Assembly (NCBI RefSeq): GCF_025698545.1
Contig: NC_068570.1
Coordinates: forward strand, 59,105,924-59,169,923
Direction: 5' to 3'
DNA length: 64,000 nucleotides
Source of the DNA: Gossypium raimondii
Taxonomy: Eukaryota; Streptophyta; Magnoliopsida; Malvales; Malvaceae
Shown one piece after another: positions 1-12,071 of the stretch. The notes under the pieces were generated by a model, which had not been told where the DNA came from, searched no databases, and was given only the letters and a program-made list of their open reading frames with translations. Every line of letters begins with the position of its first letter. Position 1 is the stretch's first letter. Both the position numbers and the translations under genes were made by a program.

Positions 1-627
1 GAAGATCCAGTTTCGTTTCTAGGTGAACGAGGAAAAAAGGAACCAAAATAGCCCGTTCTTAGTTGTTAGTTGTTAAGCAATAAAGAATTCAGAGTTCCAT
101 AGTATGTATACCTTAGTTTTTGGTGTCAAATCTTCGAATTTAATCACCAGTTTTTGAACCTCCCACTCAGGAATGGCAAAACCTGAACTGTCCCATGGAT
201 TTAAACCGATGGAGTGGATTTTCTTTTTGAAAAGTGGATATAGGGTGAGCTGGGTCGATTTTTTCTTTTAAGCAATGAGTATGAAGTGGTTATGATAATT
301 ATTTGTCCCGCCACGCTCCACTATATAAAACTATCATTTTATCTTTGCATATATATAACTATTAAAATGGTTAAAATGTATTATCATATTATAGAAAAAT
401 TCATATATTTCATGTTTAAATATTTACTTAACTTTAAAAATATTAAAAATATCAAAGATATGTAGCAAAAATTAAATTGAAGCGAAATGGGGAGGAGCAG
501 AGATGGATGCATTCAACATCTATGAAAATAGTAATGCCTTGCTCTATTATCATCCCTACTTCCACCTCATATACTTCGTAGGCATACAAAATAATCACCC
601 ACTCACCGTTGTTTCCCCATGCTGCAG
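1..627. other. No gene seen; left edge, possibly intron of the next gene
   Basis: AT-rich sequence without a convincing exon on either strand. It is followed by an acceptor-like CTGCAG at 622-627, so some of it may be intron of the plus-strand gene whose exons follow. No terminal repeats or element ends were recognised. Confidence 0.4.
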
Positions 628-922
628 GGAAGTGAGAAGCTCCTTGAACTAGTCTCAGATTACTCCCGAGCTCAAAACCCCTCTGCCGAGGTTTCCTTTT
701 CCTGTTTCATGCTCTTGATGTGTGAATGTTTCCCATTTTATATGGGAGAATAACATTGTTTATGATTGTGCTGATTAGATGATGGAGGCATCGAAGGAAT
801 TGGAGGAGCTTCTTCGCAAAGGATATGAAAATGGCAGCGTTAATGAAAAGGCTATTTCAGATATATGCATCCAGTTTAAGTTGAATAAGATCGATGTTTT
901 GAAGTGGAGAGATTTAGTGTAA
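628..922 (+). CDS. Last two exons of an unidentified gene (5' part missing)
   Basis: Two exons read together. The first (628-690, 21 codons) follows a CTGCAG acceptor, begins GSEKLLELVSDYSRAQNPSA and ends at GAG before GT. The second (779-922, 48 codons) follows ATTAG, begins MMEASKELEELLRKGYENGS and stops with TAA at 920-922 after KWRDLV. Phase is 0 at the junction, so about 69 residues are open across the splice. The peptide is charged and probably helical (repeated KELEELL-like spacing). I do not recognise the family. The gene runs tail-to-tail with RPT1. The 5' exons are either left of the window or lost, so it could be a truncated copy. Confidence 0.5.
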
Positions 923-1947
923 TTTCACTCATTTCTTCTTCTTGTTATCCATTTGGAATATTTCATTAATTGCAATTTAATATTCTTTTTGCCTAATACT
1001 CTAATCTAGTAATATTGTATCAGTGTAAAAATTAAAATAAATTTACGTAATAATGCTAATTGTTGTATCTATGAAGAAAAACATTCGGCAAAATATATAT
1101 TGATAATGATGGTATTGAATTGAAACTAATACAATTATACATCTTTCTTAATAGTCTGTGATGATAAATCATTAAAATAAATTTCCATTTCAACTTTAAC
1201 TTTAACTGTGTTTCATAGTTATTTTAATTTTATACTTAAAATAAAATATAAGTAGGTAAGCAATTACTTAAAATAAAATATAAGATTTTAAAAAATATTA
1301 TATTCATCATTCATCAAACCATCCAAATTAATATCAAACATTATATTAATAATATAAAACATTACATAAAAAATTAAAATTAAAATTAAATCATTTTAGA
1401 AAATTAATATTTACTTTTATCAAATAGTAAAATTATATTCAATACTTAAATCTGCTAGTTTACCAATAATTTTTAATATAAATTCAACAATTATAAAATT
1501 TAACAGTAAAACTCATTTTTATGAAATAAATTATATTATCTTAACGATGTTTTTATCTATATTCCTAATGAAAGAACATAAATTCAAACATTAAAAACGC
1601 AAATCATAGAACCAATTTTATCTTTTCCTATATGAAGAAAGTACACACAACGGAATTTAAACTTCAAATACTGATTTTATAAATACCTACGTTGTCATTT
1701 TAACTAAATAATTCATTTTATATCAATTTCTAAGGCAATTCTTAGACTAGGAACTTCATGGTACCAAAAATAAATAATATACGAAATGGAATATGCAAAT
1801 ATGAAATCCCCATTAAAACAAATTTAAAACCAGCACTGTAAATATATATAATTCCAATACACTGAATATATATTATGATTGAATCAAATGCATGTCTTGT
1901 AGGAGTTCAGGAACTGCAAATAAATATGGTCTCACCAGTTTCTGGGT
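923..1947. other. Convergent intergenic region, no gene
   Basis: Strongly AT-rich spacer between the stop of the upstream plus-strand exons and the stop of RPT1 on the minus strand; it should hold both 3' UTRs. Many short A/T runs occur, but no reading frame, terminal repeat or known element was recognised. Confidence 0.5.
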
Positions 1948-4900
1948 TTAATTGTAAACCATGTATTTAGGTGTTGCACTGAACTTTTGATATCCCTTTA
2001 TGACTTTGTTCACTGCATCAAGGAAGTCTTTTTCCGTCACTGTTTTTCTTCGAGCCCGAATGGCATACATTCCGGCCTCAGTACACACACTTCTTATATC
2101 GGCTCCTGTGAATAAAATACCATAAAAATCTCGAAATCACTCTTTGTAAGTAAAACAATATTCGAAACAAGATAAAACTTTGGGAAAAAGATTCTACCTG
2201 TGGAATTTGGGCAAAGTCGGGCTAAAAGCTCGAATCTAATATCGCGTTCACAATTCATTGTTCTTGTATGGATTTTGAATATCTGTGTCCGAGACTCTAA
2301 ATCAGGAAGACCAAACTCAACCTTACGATCCAGTCGTCCAGGACGTAATAATGCAGGGTCTAGTGTGTCTGGCCTGAAAAATGAATGAAATAGAGTACAA
2401 CAAAAGCAGTAAGCATATCCTGTTCCGAATATTCGAGTCAGGATGGCTTGAAGGAGCAAAAGATGATGCAATGCTTCGTCGAATATAAAGAGTTGAAATC
2501 GTAGGTAGCAGCTTTGACCTGTTTGTTGCCATCAGGACTTTGATGTTTCCACGAGCATCAAAGCCATCGAGCTGGTTCACGATTTCAAGCATGGTACGTT
2601 GAACCTCATTGTCTCCACCTACACCATCATCAAAACGTGCACCCCCAATCGCATCAACTTCATCAAAGAACACAATGCATGCTTTCTTTGATCGTGCCAT
2701 CTGCGGTAACGCCAAAATAAAATAAGTAGCGTAGAATAACTTTCAAGAGAAAAGTTAAACAACTACTTTAGCAGGTTATAACCTGAAACAGTTCTCGGAC
2801 CATTCTAGCTCCTTCACCAACATATTTTTGAACGAGCTCACTTCCAATAACACGAATGAAGCAAGCATCAGTTCTGTTTGCGACGGCTCTTGCAAGAAGT
2901 GTCTTACCGGTTCCAGGAGGACCATAGCAAAGAACACCCTTAGGAGGATCGATCCCGAGCTTGACAAATTTCTCAGGATGAAGCATGGGTAGCTCAACAA
3001 CCTAAAAGAAAAAAGAAAACTCATCAATCCATAGTATGAGAAAGGCTTAAAGTTTTCTATGTGTGTGCGTGTACATATTAAAAGAAGATGGTGCCATACG
3101 TACTTCTCGCATCTTTTCGATTTGTTCCTTGCATCCACCAACATCATTATATGTCACATCTGGCTTCTCCTCAACAGTCATCATGGTTACACTTGGGTCA
3201 ATTTTTGGAGGCAAGGGAATCTGTATCTGATATTTGTTGCGGTCAACCCTGCAAAGGCAACAAATAAATTCAGGTCATGCAAACATACACCTATCTAAAA
3301 AATTTCTGAGGTTACAAATGAAGGAGGCAACAATACAACTGCAACGGGAGAAATAAACTATTTTCCGGATATAAAAATCTAGGAAAAGCATAAGAGAGTA
3401 ACGTTGAAACGTATACACTTTCAACATATTGAAAACTTACCCCACGCGCATGCCTTCTTCAATATCAGTGGGGGAAACTTTGTCACCAAGCCCAACAACA
3501 AACTGCAGTTAGAAGCCAAATGCATATCAAATAAAAAATTTCTGATGCCTATCCAGATGGGAAAATATTAAACTCAGAGACGCATAGATACATACCTTGG
3601 CAATTTGCTTAACATTTATAACATATTTGGCATCTTCGGTATTTGGATTAATTATCTTCGTGCATCTTGCCACCTGGATGAAAAAATAAAGCCAATACTC
3701 AATGACTCGAGAAAGCAACATAAATCCACAATTTTCTTGAAACCATTTTAGTATATCTTAATACCTGAAGTGGTTGCTCCTCCTGCATCATTTGCTTATC
3801 GGAGACAAGATCCCATTGGCTAGGCGCAGCTAACCCAGTATCAGATTCCTTGATGCCTATTTAGCAAAGTATACCAGCAAAGAAAAGGGAATCCGTTAGT
3901 ATGACAGCCACAGCTGCTAAACATAATCACATGATGCTGTGTTCACAGCAGCCAATCAAGAAGTCACAACAGTAAGAAGAGGGATTACGGAAACATATTA
4001 ATGCTTAAAAATTGTATGCAAAAAGAAAGCTTTTCCTAGTCAAGATTGGTCAAATACTGCAAATTAAGGTTTTTAGAGACAAGCAGGCATGTTCCCTGAA
4101 GAGCTAACTTATGCTCCACCAACCACAACCCAATACACAGATTTTTCACATGATAATATAAACTAATATGCCATACAATATATTATATTGCATCATTAAT
4201 GCTGTAACAAGCACCAAAAGCAAGATTAGTTCTAACTCTTCACTTGGTACCAAACAACAAAATTTATGAAAATATACAGTTCAACCCCAATTCTACACAA
4301 GAAAACAGAAAAAAAATAAGGCAAGCAAATGACTTCGTAAAACAGCAACATAAGTAGGGGTGTAAATGAGACACTAGTGTTGGCAAGTTACTCGAATTTG
4401 ACTCGAAAAAAAACTCGAATTCCAGTTAGTAATTATCAAGCCAAATTTGAGCTTAGTAATACCGCTTAGTAATACTTGGCTTGAACAGCTTGCAAGCCTT
4501 ATCGAGCTTTTCATTTTAATATATATTTAAATATTATATATTATGTTATTGCCCTTAATATATATTATTAACTCTTAGTTTAATTATCAAGCAAAGCTCG
4601 AGCTTGAACACATACAAACTTAACGAAGCTCAAGTTCCAACTCGAGTGCAAAATTGATAAACAAGCTTAATCAAGCTTGATTAGCTCGATTATATCTCGA
4701 ACTGAGCTCAAGCTTAAAATAAATGTTCGATTGAGCTCAAGCCAAGTATCGAACTTTGAATTTCAAGTCGATCTCAAGCTTGCCAGTATTCAGACTCCAC
4801 TTGGCTCGATTACAACCCTAATCGTAAGCAGTGAAAGAAGGGAGAAATCATATACCGCATAAATCATTTACATTCTTCGCCATTTCCTTAATCTCCTTTT

Positions 4901-5327
4901 CAACTTTCTTAATGCTCGTTGAATAAGGACCTAAACCCTGCCACACAAAAAAAAAAACGAAAATTCTCATGTATTTGTCCACATAATCAATACATCTAAA
5001 GCAAAAAGGAGCATCAAAAATCAAATCATAGGATCTTCAATAGTATATTTCACTTCATAAACCCTAAAAATTGGCGGTTAATGTTAACAAGCACATCTCA
5101 AACATATAAATACACTAAATTAAAGAATTAAAAAAGCGAACTTCCGTATCTGAAACAGATCTGAAATGCGAAAAAGAAACAATAAACCGAAAGATTCAAC
5201 GAAAAACAACGAGCAGAGAGAAAGAGAGTTCAAAATTTACATAGGTTTTGAGAAGCGCGATATCATCTTCGTCAAGAGGTCTAGGGTTTTTCTCGTCCTT
5301 GAACTCATCTTCCGGTTCAGGCGCCAT
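1948..5327 (-). CDS. RPT1: 26S proteasome regulatory ATPase RPT1 (subunit 7), 10 exons
   Basis: AAA-ATPase of the 19S base that unfolds ubiquitinated substrates into the 20S core in cytosol and nucleus. Exons on the minus strand: 5327-5241, 4937-4856, 3856-3765, 3673-3596, 3502-3441, 3248-3104, 3001-2783, 2700-2519, 2373-2198, 2105-1948. Every junction is GT-AG and the sum is 1281 bp, giving 426 aa, which matches plant RPT1. The protein starts [20 protein letters not shown]. Walker A GPPGTGKT lies at about 209-216, Walker B FFDE at 266-269, the second region of homology [20 protein letters not shown] near 313-332, and the C-terminus is KYMVYN. All catalytic residues are present, so this looks functional. 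Intron 2 (4855-3857) holds a repeat insertion. Confidence 0.97.
4356..4815. repeat. Inverted-repeat element inside RPT1 intron 2
   Basis: The left end reads AGGGGTGTAAATGAG; the right end, read on the other strand, is AGGGTTGTAATCGAG. The interior is made of degenerate CTCGAGCTTGA-like words with an AT core at about 4515-4580. The end motif resembles the hAT-like element at 11202-11814. No matching target duplication could be read, so the ends may have decayed. It sits wholly within the intron and leaves both splice sites intact. Confidence 0.55.
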
Positions 5328-5421
5328 TTTTTTTTTTTTTTTTTGCTTTCTTCTACTTTTCTTGAGCGGAAAGATATCTGAAACTGAGAAAATAAGTAGC
5401 TAACAAAATAACCACACCGCC

Positions 5422-5429
5422 TATATATA
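5422..5429 (-). promoter_or_regulatory. Probable TATA box of RPT1
   Basis: TATATATA on the minus strand about 95 bp upstream of the RPT1 start codon; a second TATATATA-like stretch lies about 10 bp further upstream. A poly-T/poly-A run sits immediately before the ATG. Placement is typical, but the motif is common in this AT-rich DNA. Confidence 0.4.
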
Positions 5430-5729
5430 ATATATATAACAATGGTATAATTTGAAATTCATCCCTCCATTTTACGGAAATTAATAACTTAGTCCCTTTA
5501 TTTTAATTTGTCTGAATTTGATTTTTTTTAGTTTACGAAAATTTAGAAATTAGTACAAATTCGTAGTTCGAGTTTATGTTAACCGATATTTGGACTAATT
5601 TTTAATTTCCATAAAGTATGAAGCCAAATTCTAACAAAATAAATGAACTAATTTCTCAATTTTTGTAAATTAGAATGCAATTTTTGTTAGGAGCCATAAA
5701 TGAGTTAGAGCTCGGTAAAGAAGCTGTAA

Positions 5730-6450
5730 TCTATACTACTATATATAAAAGGCTAAGGCTTTCCTTAAGAAGCCACCCATCCTTTCCTTTCTTTTTACAC
5801 TGAGAAAAAATGGCTAAATTTCAGTTTTAACCCCTCTGTTTTTTTATCATTATATAAACATGGCTAAATTTCAGTTTTAATCCCTTTATTTCACTCAAAT
5901 TTGATATTCAATTTCTACGCTTTGATTTTTACATAATTTAGACTCCTGTCCGTTCTTTTTCTTAATTTTCTTTTGACATGAGAAAACAATGGCTAAATTT
6001 CAGTATTAATCCCTCTACCTTTTGAGATTATATAAGAATTGTTAAATTTCAGTTTTAATCCTTATATTTTGTTCAAATTTGAGATTTAATCTCTATATTT
6101 TAATATTGACATAATTTTCTTTTGACATGAGAAATAACGGCTAAATTTCAGTTATAATTCATCTACTTTTTAAAGAATATATAAGAATGGTTAAATTTTA
6201 AATTTGGTCCCTATAATGTGCTCAATTTTAAGATTTAATCTCTATACTTTGAGTTTGACATAATCCAAATTAAAATGCCGAGGTGAACTTTTAAGAATTT
6301 AACAATATTAACAAATGGATCTAAATTTTAAAAATTCAAAAAATAAAGGGATTAAATTCTTAAAAATAAAAGTATGGAGATTAAATTCAAAATATATGAA
6401 AGGCACAAGAACTTTGAGCATATTGTAATCTTTAATTTTTTTTACCCTCT
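5730..6450. repeat. Three imperfect tandem units with a Helitron-like left end
   Basis: A phrase built on GGCTAAATTTCAG recurs near 5811, 5990 and 6139 (with weaker partners near 5862, 6035 and 6188), each followed by TTTTAATCCCT-type text. The second and third are preceded by GACATGAGAAA. The left border reads A|TCTATACTACTATATATAAA, like the 5' ends of many plant Helitrons. I could not find a 3' hairpin with CTRR, so the Helitron assignment is open. It lies between the RPT1 promoter and the SERINC 3' end. Confidence 0.45.
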
Positions 6451-7008
6451 AAATTACTCAAAAAAATAAGTAACCAATCTAACACGAAATGTGTGAGGAA
6501 ACCATAGCCGTTCCGTTCCAACCAACACAAACCATCCCAGTAATAAATCGATGCAACTCTCCCTTTTGCACTAGCTAAAATTTCGATCTATATCAATCGC
6601 ACTAGTTTATTCTGCTCAATTCCAATTGCACCGACCAAAACATTGTGCATTCATTGATGTATGAATATTTTATATTTGAATATGCATATATTAAATATTT
6701 TTTAAAAATACTGATAAATTTGGAACAATACATTGAAATAAACTGATACAAAAGACATTACGTCCACAGGTGCAATACTATCTATCTTGGGTGGAGGTAA
6801 ACATTTTCTTCAATATTGTGATAATTACATAATGAAAATATTAACAACAAGGAGTGAGAACAAATCCATCACTAATCACACACATATATTCAACTTCTCT
6901 TTTGAGACGCACATAATATTTTTTTTAATCCATCTTGGTCAGTCAAATCACACACACACATATAAACTAAATTTATTGCAACAATGGCCAATAACTTACT
7001 TTGGAGAC
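6451..7008. other. Intergenic DNA and 3' UTR of the SERINC gene
   Basis: Downstream of the SERINC stop codon; includes a short CA repeat (6951-6960) and AT-rich text. No open frame is convincing; short frames here overlap the last SERINC exon in other frames. Confidence 0.45.
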
Positions 7009-10000
7009 CTAAAATTCCCTCTCTGGGAAAAGAATAGGAGCAACTAGAGACCATACATAGAGACCTGCTGTTGCCCACCCAGTTATAATCCGAACCCACA
7101 CCGATGGCCATCCTACGTCGACTAACTTGCCGCTTTCTCCGACCGAGGTTGACCATCCGGTTAAAAGCATTGCTGAGTACATACTTGCAAGAGAAAAGAT
7201 TATGTGGAAGAAGGCATATGAATAGGAGACCGGCTTGTTCTTCTCTTTTTCTTCGTGTTCATCTGCCTTGTCCATTGGAAGCAAAGGCTTTCCTGCACCT
7301 TCAACCATTCAAATCGAGATGTTAAATTGTACCCTTAAATAGGAAAAAGAACATGCTTAAACATGCTCGACCCTACGTGCTCCTGGTTGCTGCAATAGCA
7401 ATGCTGTCAATTGAGCTAAAGCTCAATATATGATAATTTTATCTTCTTTCCTTTTTTTTTTCTTTTTTTTTTCGCCATAAAGAACCTCGGGTTAGCTTGC
7501 AATAAGAAAGGCAGTAAGGAGCAGAAAAGAAGGGGAGAAGAAAACCCCAAATCTGTAATTTGGAAACCAACCCTTATTCTCATCCCGAAAAATGTGAAAT
7601 TTGTAAACAAAACTTGCTTAAATTTTAAGAAAAGAACACAAATGAATGGCTATTTTAGTGGTATAAGGTATCAATACCTGCACGAGGCGAGCTTGGTGGG
7701 GAGAGTAAAGTTGTTGAAGACCCAGCACGAACAGCAGAGTAGACAACTGACAGGACAGTGGTAAGCAGACCTAAGGTCAAGGTACCAGTTGAAATTGCTT
7801 TTGAATGCTTGTGAAGTCCATTGCATTCGTAATCTCTCGGTTCACTTGCAAGTCCACTATAGCATAGGTACATGCAGTACAGTGATATAACTGAAGCTGG
7901 CAAAATGCTACCGCCAACCTGTTACATGACAAAAAAGAATAAAGTATTTCATCATGATATACGTATTGGGAATGAACGGAAGCATCTCTATAGTAGTGAT
8001 GACTTGTGTAAACACAGTGAAATATGTGAGGAGAGTGAGAGATGAGACTTCAATAATTCAATTTTATAGAACACAACAATGAGCATTCTCACAAGGTCAA
8101 ATAGGAAAATAGTTTGTCCAATCTAAGCCATCTTTGCAATCGACCTATTCTTATGTCGGTTCTATATTATATCCTTTAGTTGCAATAGGTTGATCGATGG
8201 AAAATAGAAAATACTTGTTCGAAAAGGTATTTAATCTATCGAACATGGAAAAACTATCAATTATCTAACAGAAGCCATCAACTCGAGCTAAGCCCATCCC
8301 AGCTTCCATTAATGATATGCAATCCACAAGAATTCAAGCTGGTCTAAAATTTAGCAAAGGGTGGCCTTGACTTTACTCCAATTAAAATTTTAACTCTTAC
8401 ACATTTTTATTCCACAAAACACTAATAGAATTGATAATGATGGGCTATTATGATTGCGAAGACGTAAAAACAGAAGCTTACCGCAGGATGCAGTGCAACT
8501 ATGGCAAACAAAAGAACAAGAGTCAAGGTCATAACGATAAAGAAGGTATTGAGTCCACAATCTTGTCCGGATGGAGTGAACCAGTGGAAGAGAAGCCCCG
8601 AGAAGCCAAATGTTGCCAAATAACAAACAAGAGAAACAACTAGTAGCGCAACATACCTACAAGAAAAAGCAAGCATGGCACCTGATCTGAAGAATAGAAA
8701 GAAGAGATACCATAAAAAAATCATAAAAGAAAAAAAAAACTAACCAGAATTGCTCATCATATCCAACCCATTTGTCATTCCATCCATGAACAAAGTCGAG
8801 TAAAAGCACGACTTGAACCAAAAGAAACAGTCCTGCACCAAACTTTGATGCTGACTCTGTAAAAGCAAAATTTAAGTGTCATATTAAGTTAACTATAGGT
8901 GCTTTTAGCCCTATTATTTTCTTCTCTAATCGTTTAAATCTTTAATAAAATTCTCTCCTATAGCATGTAAGATACTTCAAAAAGGACCATAGTTTTAATT
9001 TAGTAGAATGGTCCACCAAAACATAGCTTACCATAGAAGCTGATAATCTCGTTTGGAACAAAAAACATCAAAATCACTAAAATGAACCAGCAGATAATTT
9101 TCATCATCCATCCACCATGGTGCACAGCATCACGAGGATCCCTCTGGTTTTTCACACCAACCATTGAGACAGATAGGATAGTAAAGAACAGAAAGTTTCC
9201 CAAGCTAACCCGCAGCACTGCATCCGTTTCAAACCATTCCCTGTCGGGTGTTTTATGGAAATGGTTGATCCCTGAATAAATAACAACAACATATTCACTA
9301 GATCAGCAAAATAACTCCAACAAGCTGACCTTCAAACATTATATTAATGAAATATGGGACCCCAAACCAATAACTAAGGACAATCTAAAATGGGGCAGCA
9401 CAGTAGATGAGAAATAAGGTATGAGTACCAGTTACCACTCGAAGGAAAATGTGGAAAAGGGAAAACTCCAAATTTATCCACGAAACAGGATCGATTCAAT
9501 AAACCATGGCCCCAAACATGGTGAACGGTGATAAATTTCATGTTCACATGGAAATCTGAGCATTCTTCAGATTCCCTAAAATACTCAATACATCAACAAA
9601 TCATGTAAAAGAACAATTAGCTCGGAGTGATCCAACACTCATGAGACAAATGACAATAAAACTAAAGCCTAAAGAATTCATCTTCCCTGCCCATTGCATA
9701 CGCCAATGCTATGATACTATCAACAATTTAGCAGCATCATTTGCTCAGTTAAACATTAACAAAAGTTTTTTTATACTATCAACTCAAAACAGGCTAATTA
9801 AGCGAATCACACAATGCAGCAATAATAAATAAATAATAAGGAAGGCACAGTTTAACGAAACATACAAGGGAGCTTCTCCATCAGAGGGGCGGCAACCTCA
9901 CGAAGGATCCACGAAACAACAAGAGAAAGAGCAAAAAGTCCACAATAAGCGATCCTTGCAGATCTCCGACTAATCCCCGAAACCACCGTTCGGCACGCAT

Positions 10001-10049
10001 CACAGGCGCATGCCGCACAACACGATGCAAGACATGAAGCAGCCCACAT
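7009..10049 (-). CDS. SERINC/TMS1-family multipass membrane protein, 6 coding exons
   Basis: Serine-incorporator family; animal members were proposed to help move serine into membrane lipids, while plant function is unsettled. Exons on the minus strand: 10049-9866, 9271-9032, 8856-8745, 8656-8482, 7918-7678, and the last from 7298 or 7292 to 7009 (both acceptors keep frame: 413 or 411 aa). The protein starts MWAASCLASCCAAC, with the cysteine-rich N-terminus of the family, has about ten hydrophobic segments, and contains the conserved SSTTLLSPPSSPRA and MLLTGWSTSVGESGK stretches. It ends FPEREF. An in-frame ATG seven codons upstream exists, but the family starts at MWAASC. A non-coding leader exon probably ends at 10693. 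Confidence 0.93.
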
Positions 10050-10670
10050 CCTCTTCAACCACAACAACAATCAATCAACCAACCAACAACTACAACAAAT
10101 AAAAGAATCCCTTTATCTAAACATCAAATAAATCATTAAATTCCATAAAAAAAAAAAAACACTGATTGTTGAAGATTCAAACGGGAAAACCCTCAAAGTT
10201 GTTTCCAAACTATAAATAAATTAAAAAAAAATCAACCAACAACTACAACAAAAAAAAAGAATACCTTTATCTCAACATTAAATAAATCATTAATTTCCAA
10301 CGGAAAAAAACCCTAATTGTGGAAGATTCAAACGGGAAAACCCTCAAAATCGTTTCCAAACAATAATTAAATTAAAAAAGCCACATCCTCTTCAACTACA
10401 ACGACAATCTTTATCTGAACAATAAATAAATTATTAAATTCCAAGGAAAAACCCCCTAATTGTTGAAGATTCAAACGAGAAAACCCTCAAAATCGTTTTC
10501 AAACTACAAATAAATTCAAAGCAGCCCAATCAATCAACTAACAACGACAACAAATAAAAAAACCCCTTTATCTGAACATTGAATAAACTATTAAATTCTG
10601 CAAAATTAATATATATTTGTTGAATATTCAAATGGGAAAACCCTAAAAATCGTTTTAGAATATATGAAGA
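10037..10670. repeat. Four imperfect tandem copies spanning the SERINC start and leader intron
   Basis: A unit of roughly 130-155 bp recurs with starts near 10060, 10233, 10395 and 10536. Shared landmarks are CTTTATCT..AACAT, GAAGATTCAAACGGGAAAAC and CCTCAAAATCGTTT. The segment carrying the SERINC start codon context (plus-strand GCCACATCCTCTTCAAC, near 10041-10057) recurs near 10380-10397, and part of it (AAGCAGCCCA) near 10518. So the array includes a copy of the exon edge itself. Confidence 0.8.
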
Positions 10671-10692
10671 AATTTAATTATTCTTTTCTTAC

Positions 10693-10790
10693 CTGAGAAA
10701 TTCAGCGAGATAATGTAACGCAAAGACGATGATCGGTCTTGGGAGGCACGAAGAATATAGGAGAAAGGACTCGAAAGCTTAAATCACATA
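10693..10790 (-). other. Probable 5' leader exon of the SERINC gene
   Basis: On the minus strand TTTCTCAG|GTAAGAAAAG gives a strong donor with exon end at 10693. The sequence upstream is GC-richer than its surroundings. The matching acceptor should lie just before the start codon, where GTTGAAG|AGGATGTGG is possible. The exon 5' limit is a guess. Confidence 0.4.
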
Positions 10791-10919
10791 CGGTTCATTG
10801 TATACTAGAGCTCTTGTAATTCACTGATCAAAGCCGTTGGCTCACGTTCCGTCCTTTTAACATGAACGGCATGCATTAATTTGTTCCTTCGGGCCGGGCT
10901 TGAGCGGCTAGCCTAGTTA

Positions 10920-12045
10920 TATAAAATTTAGGTTAAATTCTGTTATTAGTTTCTGTACTTTGTAAAAGTTGTGATTTAGTCCATATACTTTAATTTAATC
11001 AATTTTAATTCTTGTATTTTTTTGAATTTTGAAAGTTTAGTTCTAATCTAAACAGGGAAAAATTAAAACCATTTGGTTAAATTCAATTACTAGTCTCGTA
11101 TTATGTTTATAATTATAGATTTAATATATATTCTCCTATTGGATCATTCTAAGTCCCTATACTTTTTAAAATTTGAAATTTTAGTTTTGATGTAAATGAT
11201 AGTAGGGTGAGCGTTCGATCGAAGCGAGTGAAAATTTTTTGAGTTAATCGAATTGATGAGTTTTATTTTATCATTCTAACTCTATTTGAATTTTTTTCGG
11301 ATCGAGTTGAGTAAAATGAAGTTTGAGTCGAGTCGAATCAAGTGTAATTGTTTGAGTTAAATTAAAAATTAAACATATCAAATTAAAATATTAGTACAAG
11401 ATAACTAATTCCATGTTAAAGCACATAAATGTAAAACCATATATATTTGAAAAAATTTCAAAGCAAAATAAAAAATAATGAGCTTGAATTAATTAACTTA
11501 TTTAAGTCTCCAAAATTATTTTTCTAGAAATTTTTAATTTTTAACTTTATTTATATTTTTTTAGATTTTTTGAGAGAGACCAATTTGTTAATTTTCAAAC
11601 TAGACAGGAACCAAAAGGGTATTTACACCAATCTATTATTCGAATTATTCAAGCTATTTGAATTGTAAAATTCAACTCGATTCGAACTCAAAACTCAAAT
11701 TACTTATTCGAGTTTACTTGAATAATTCAAATAACTCAAATAATTTGATTCAATTAACTCAAAATTCGATTTTTTTTCGATTTTTTCGAATCGAAATGAG
11801 TTTTGCTCACCCCTAAATGATAAATCGTTAATCTATTAACTAAATTTTTAGTAACATGTGAAAATAATAAGTTGGCATGAGAGGTATGATAATATGTTTG
11901 CCTATCATATTTTAGAAATAAAAAATTAATTAATTGTTATTATTTTGTAAGGATTATAACTTTAAATTTTGAAAAAAACTATATAGACTAAATCTATATC
12001 TTTAGTAAAGTACAAGGACTAATAGTGAAATTTAACATGAATTTT
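10920..12045. repeat. Inverted-repeat element interrupted by a hAT-like insertion
   Basis: The left half begins TTAAATTCTGTTATTAG and continues with GTGATTTAGTCCATATACTT; the right half ends with the inverted form GGACTAATAGTGAAATTTAA. Copies of the same family occur near 15215-15560, 39415-39750, 47610-48065 and 57290-57650. The element is split at 11194-11201 by the 613-bp insertion described separately; across the break, the text matches the uninterrupted copies near 47815 and 57410 (TCGTTAATC.ATTA). Confidence 0.65.
11202..11814. mobile_element. hAT-like non-autonomous element, 613 bp, 8-bp target duplication
   Basis: Flanked on both sides by AAATGATA (11194-11201 and 11815-11822). The left end reads GTAGGGTGAGC, the right end on the other strand AGGGGTGAGC. 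The interior is low-complexity text of TCGAATTATTCGAGTT type, with no coding capacity. An 8-bp duplication and these short ends fit the hAT superfamily. Confidence 0.75.
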
Positions 12046-12071
12046 ACTTCTATTAAAAATATATTAAAACG

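Noticed and set aside
10050-10070. Upstream in-frame ATG of SERINC as the start
   Set aside because: The family starts at MWAASC; the extra seven residues are not conserved and a leader splice acceptor probably falls there.
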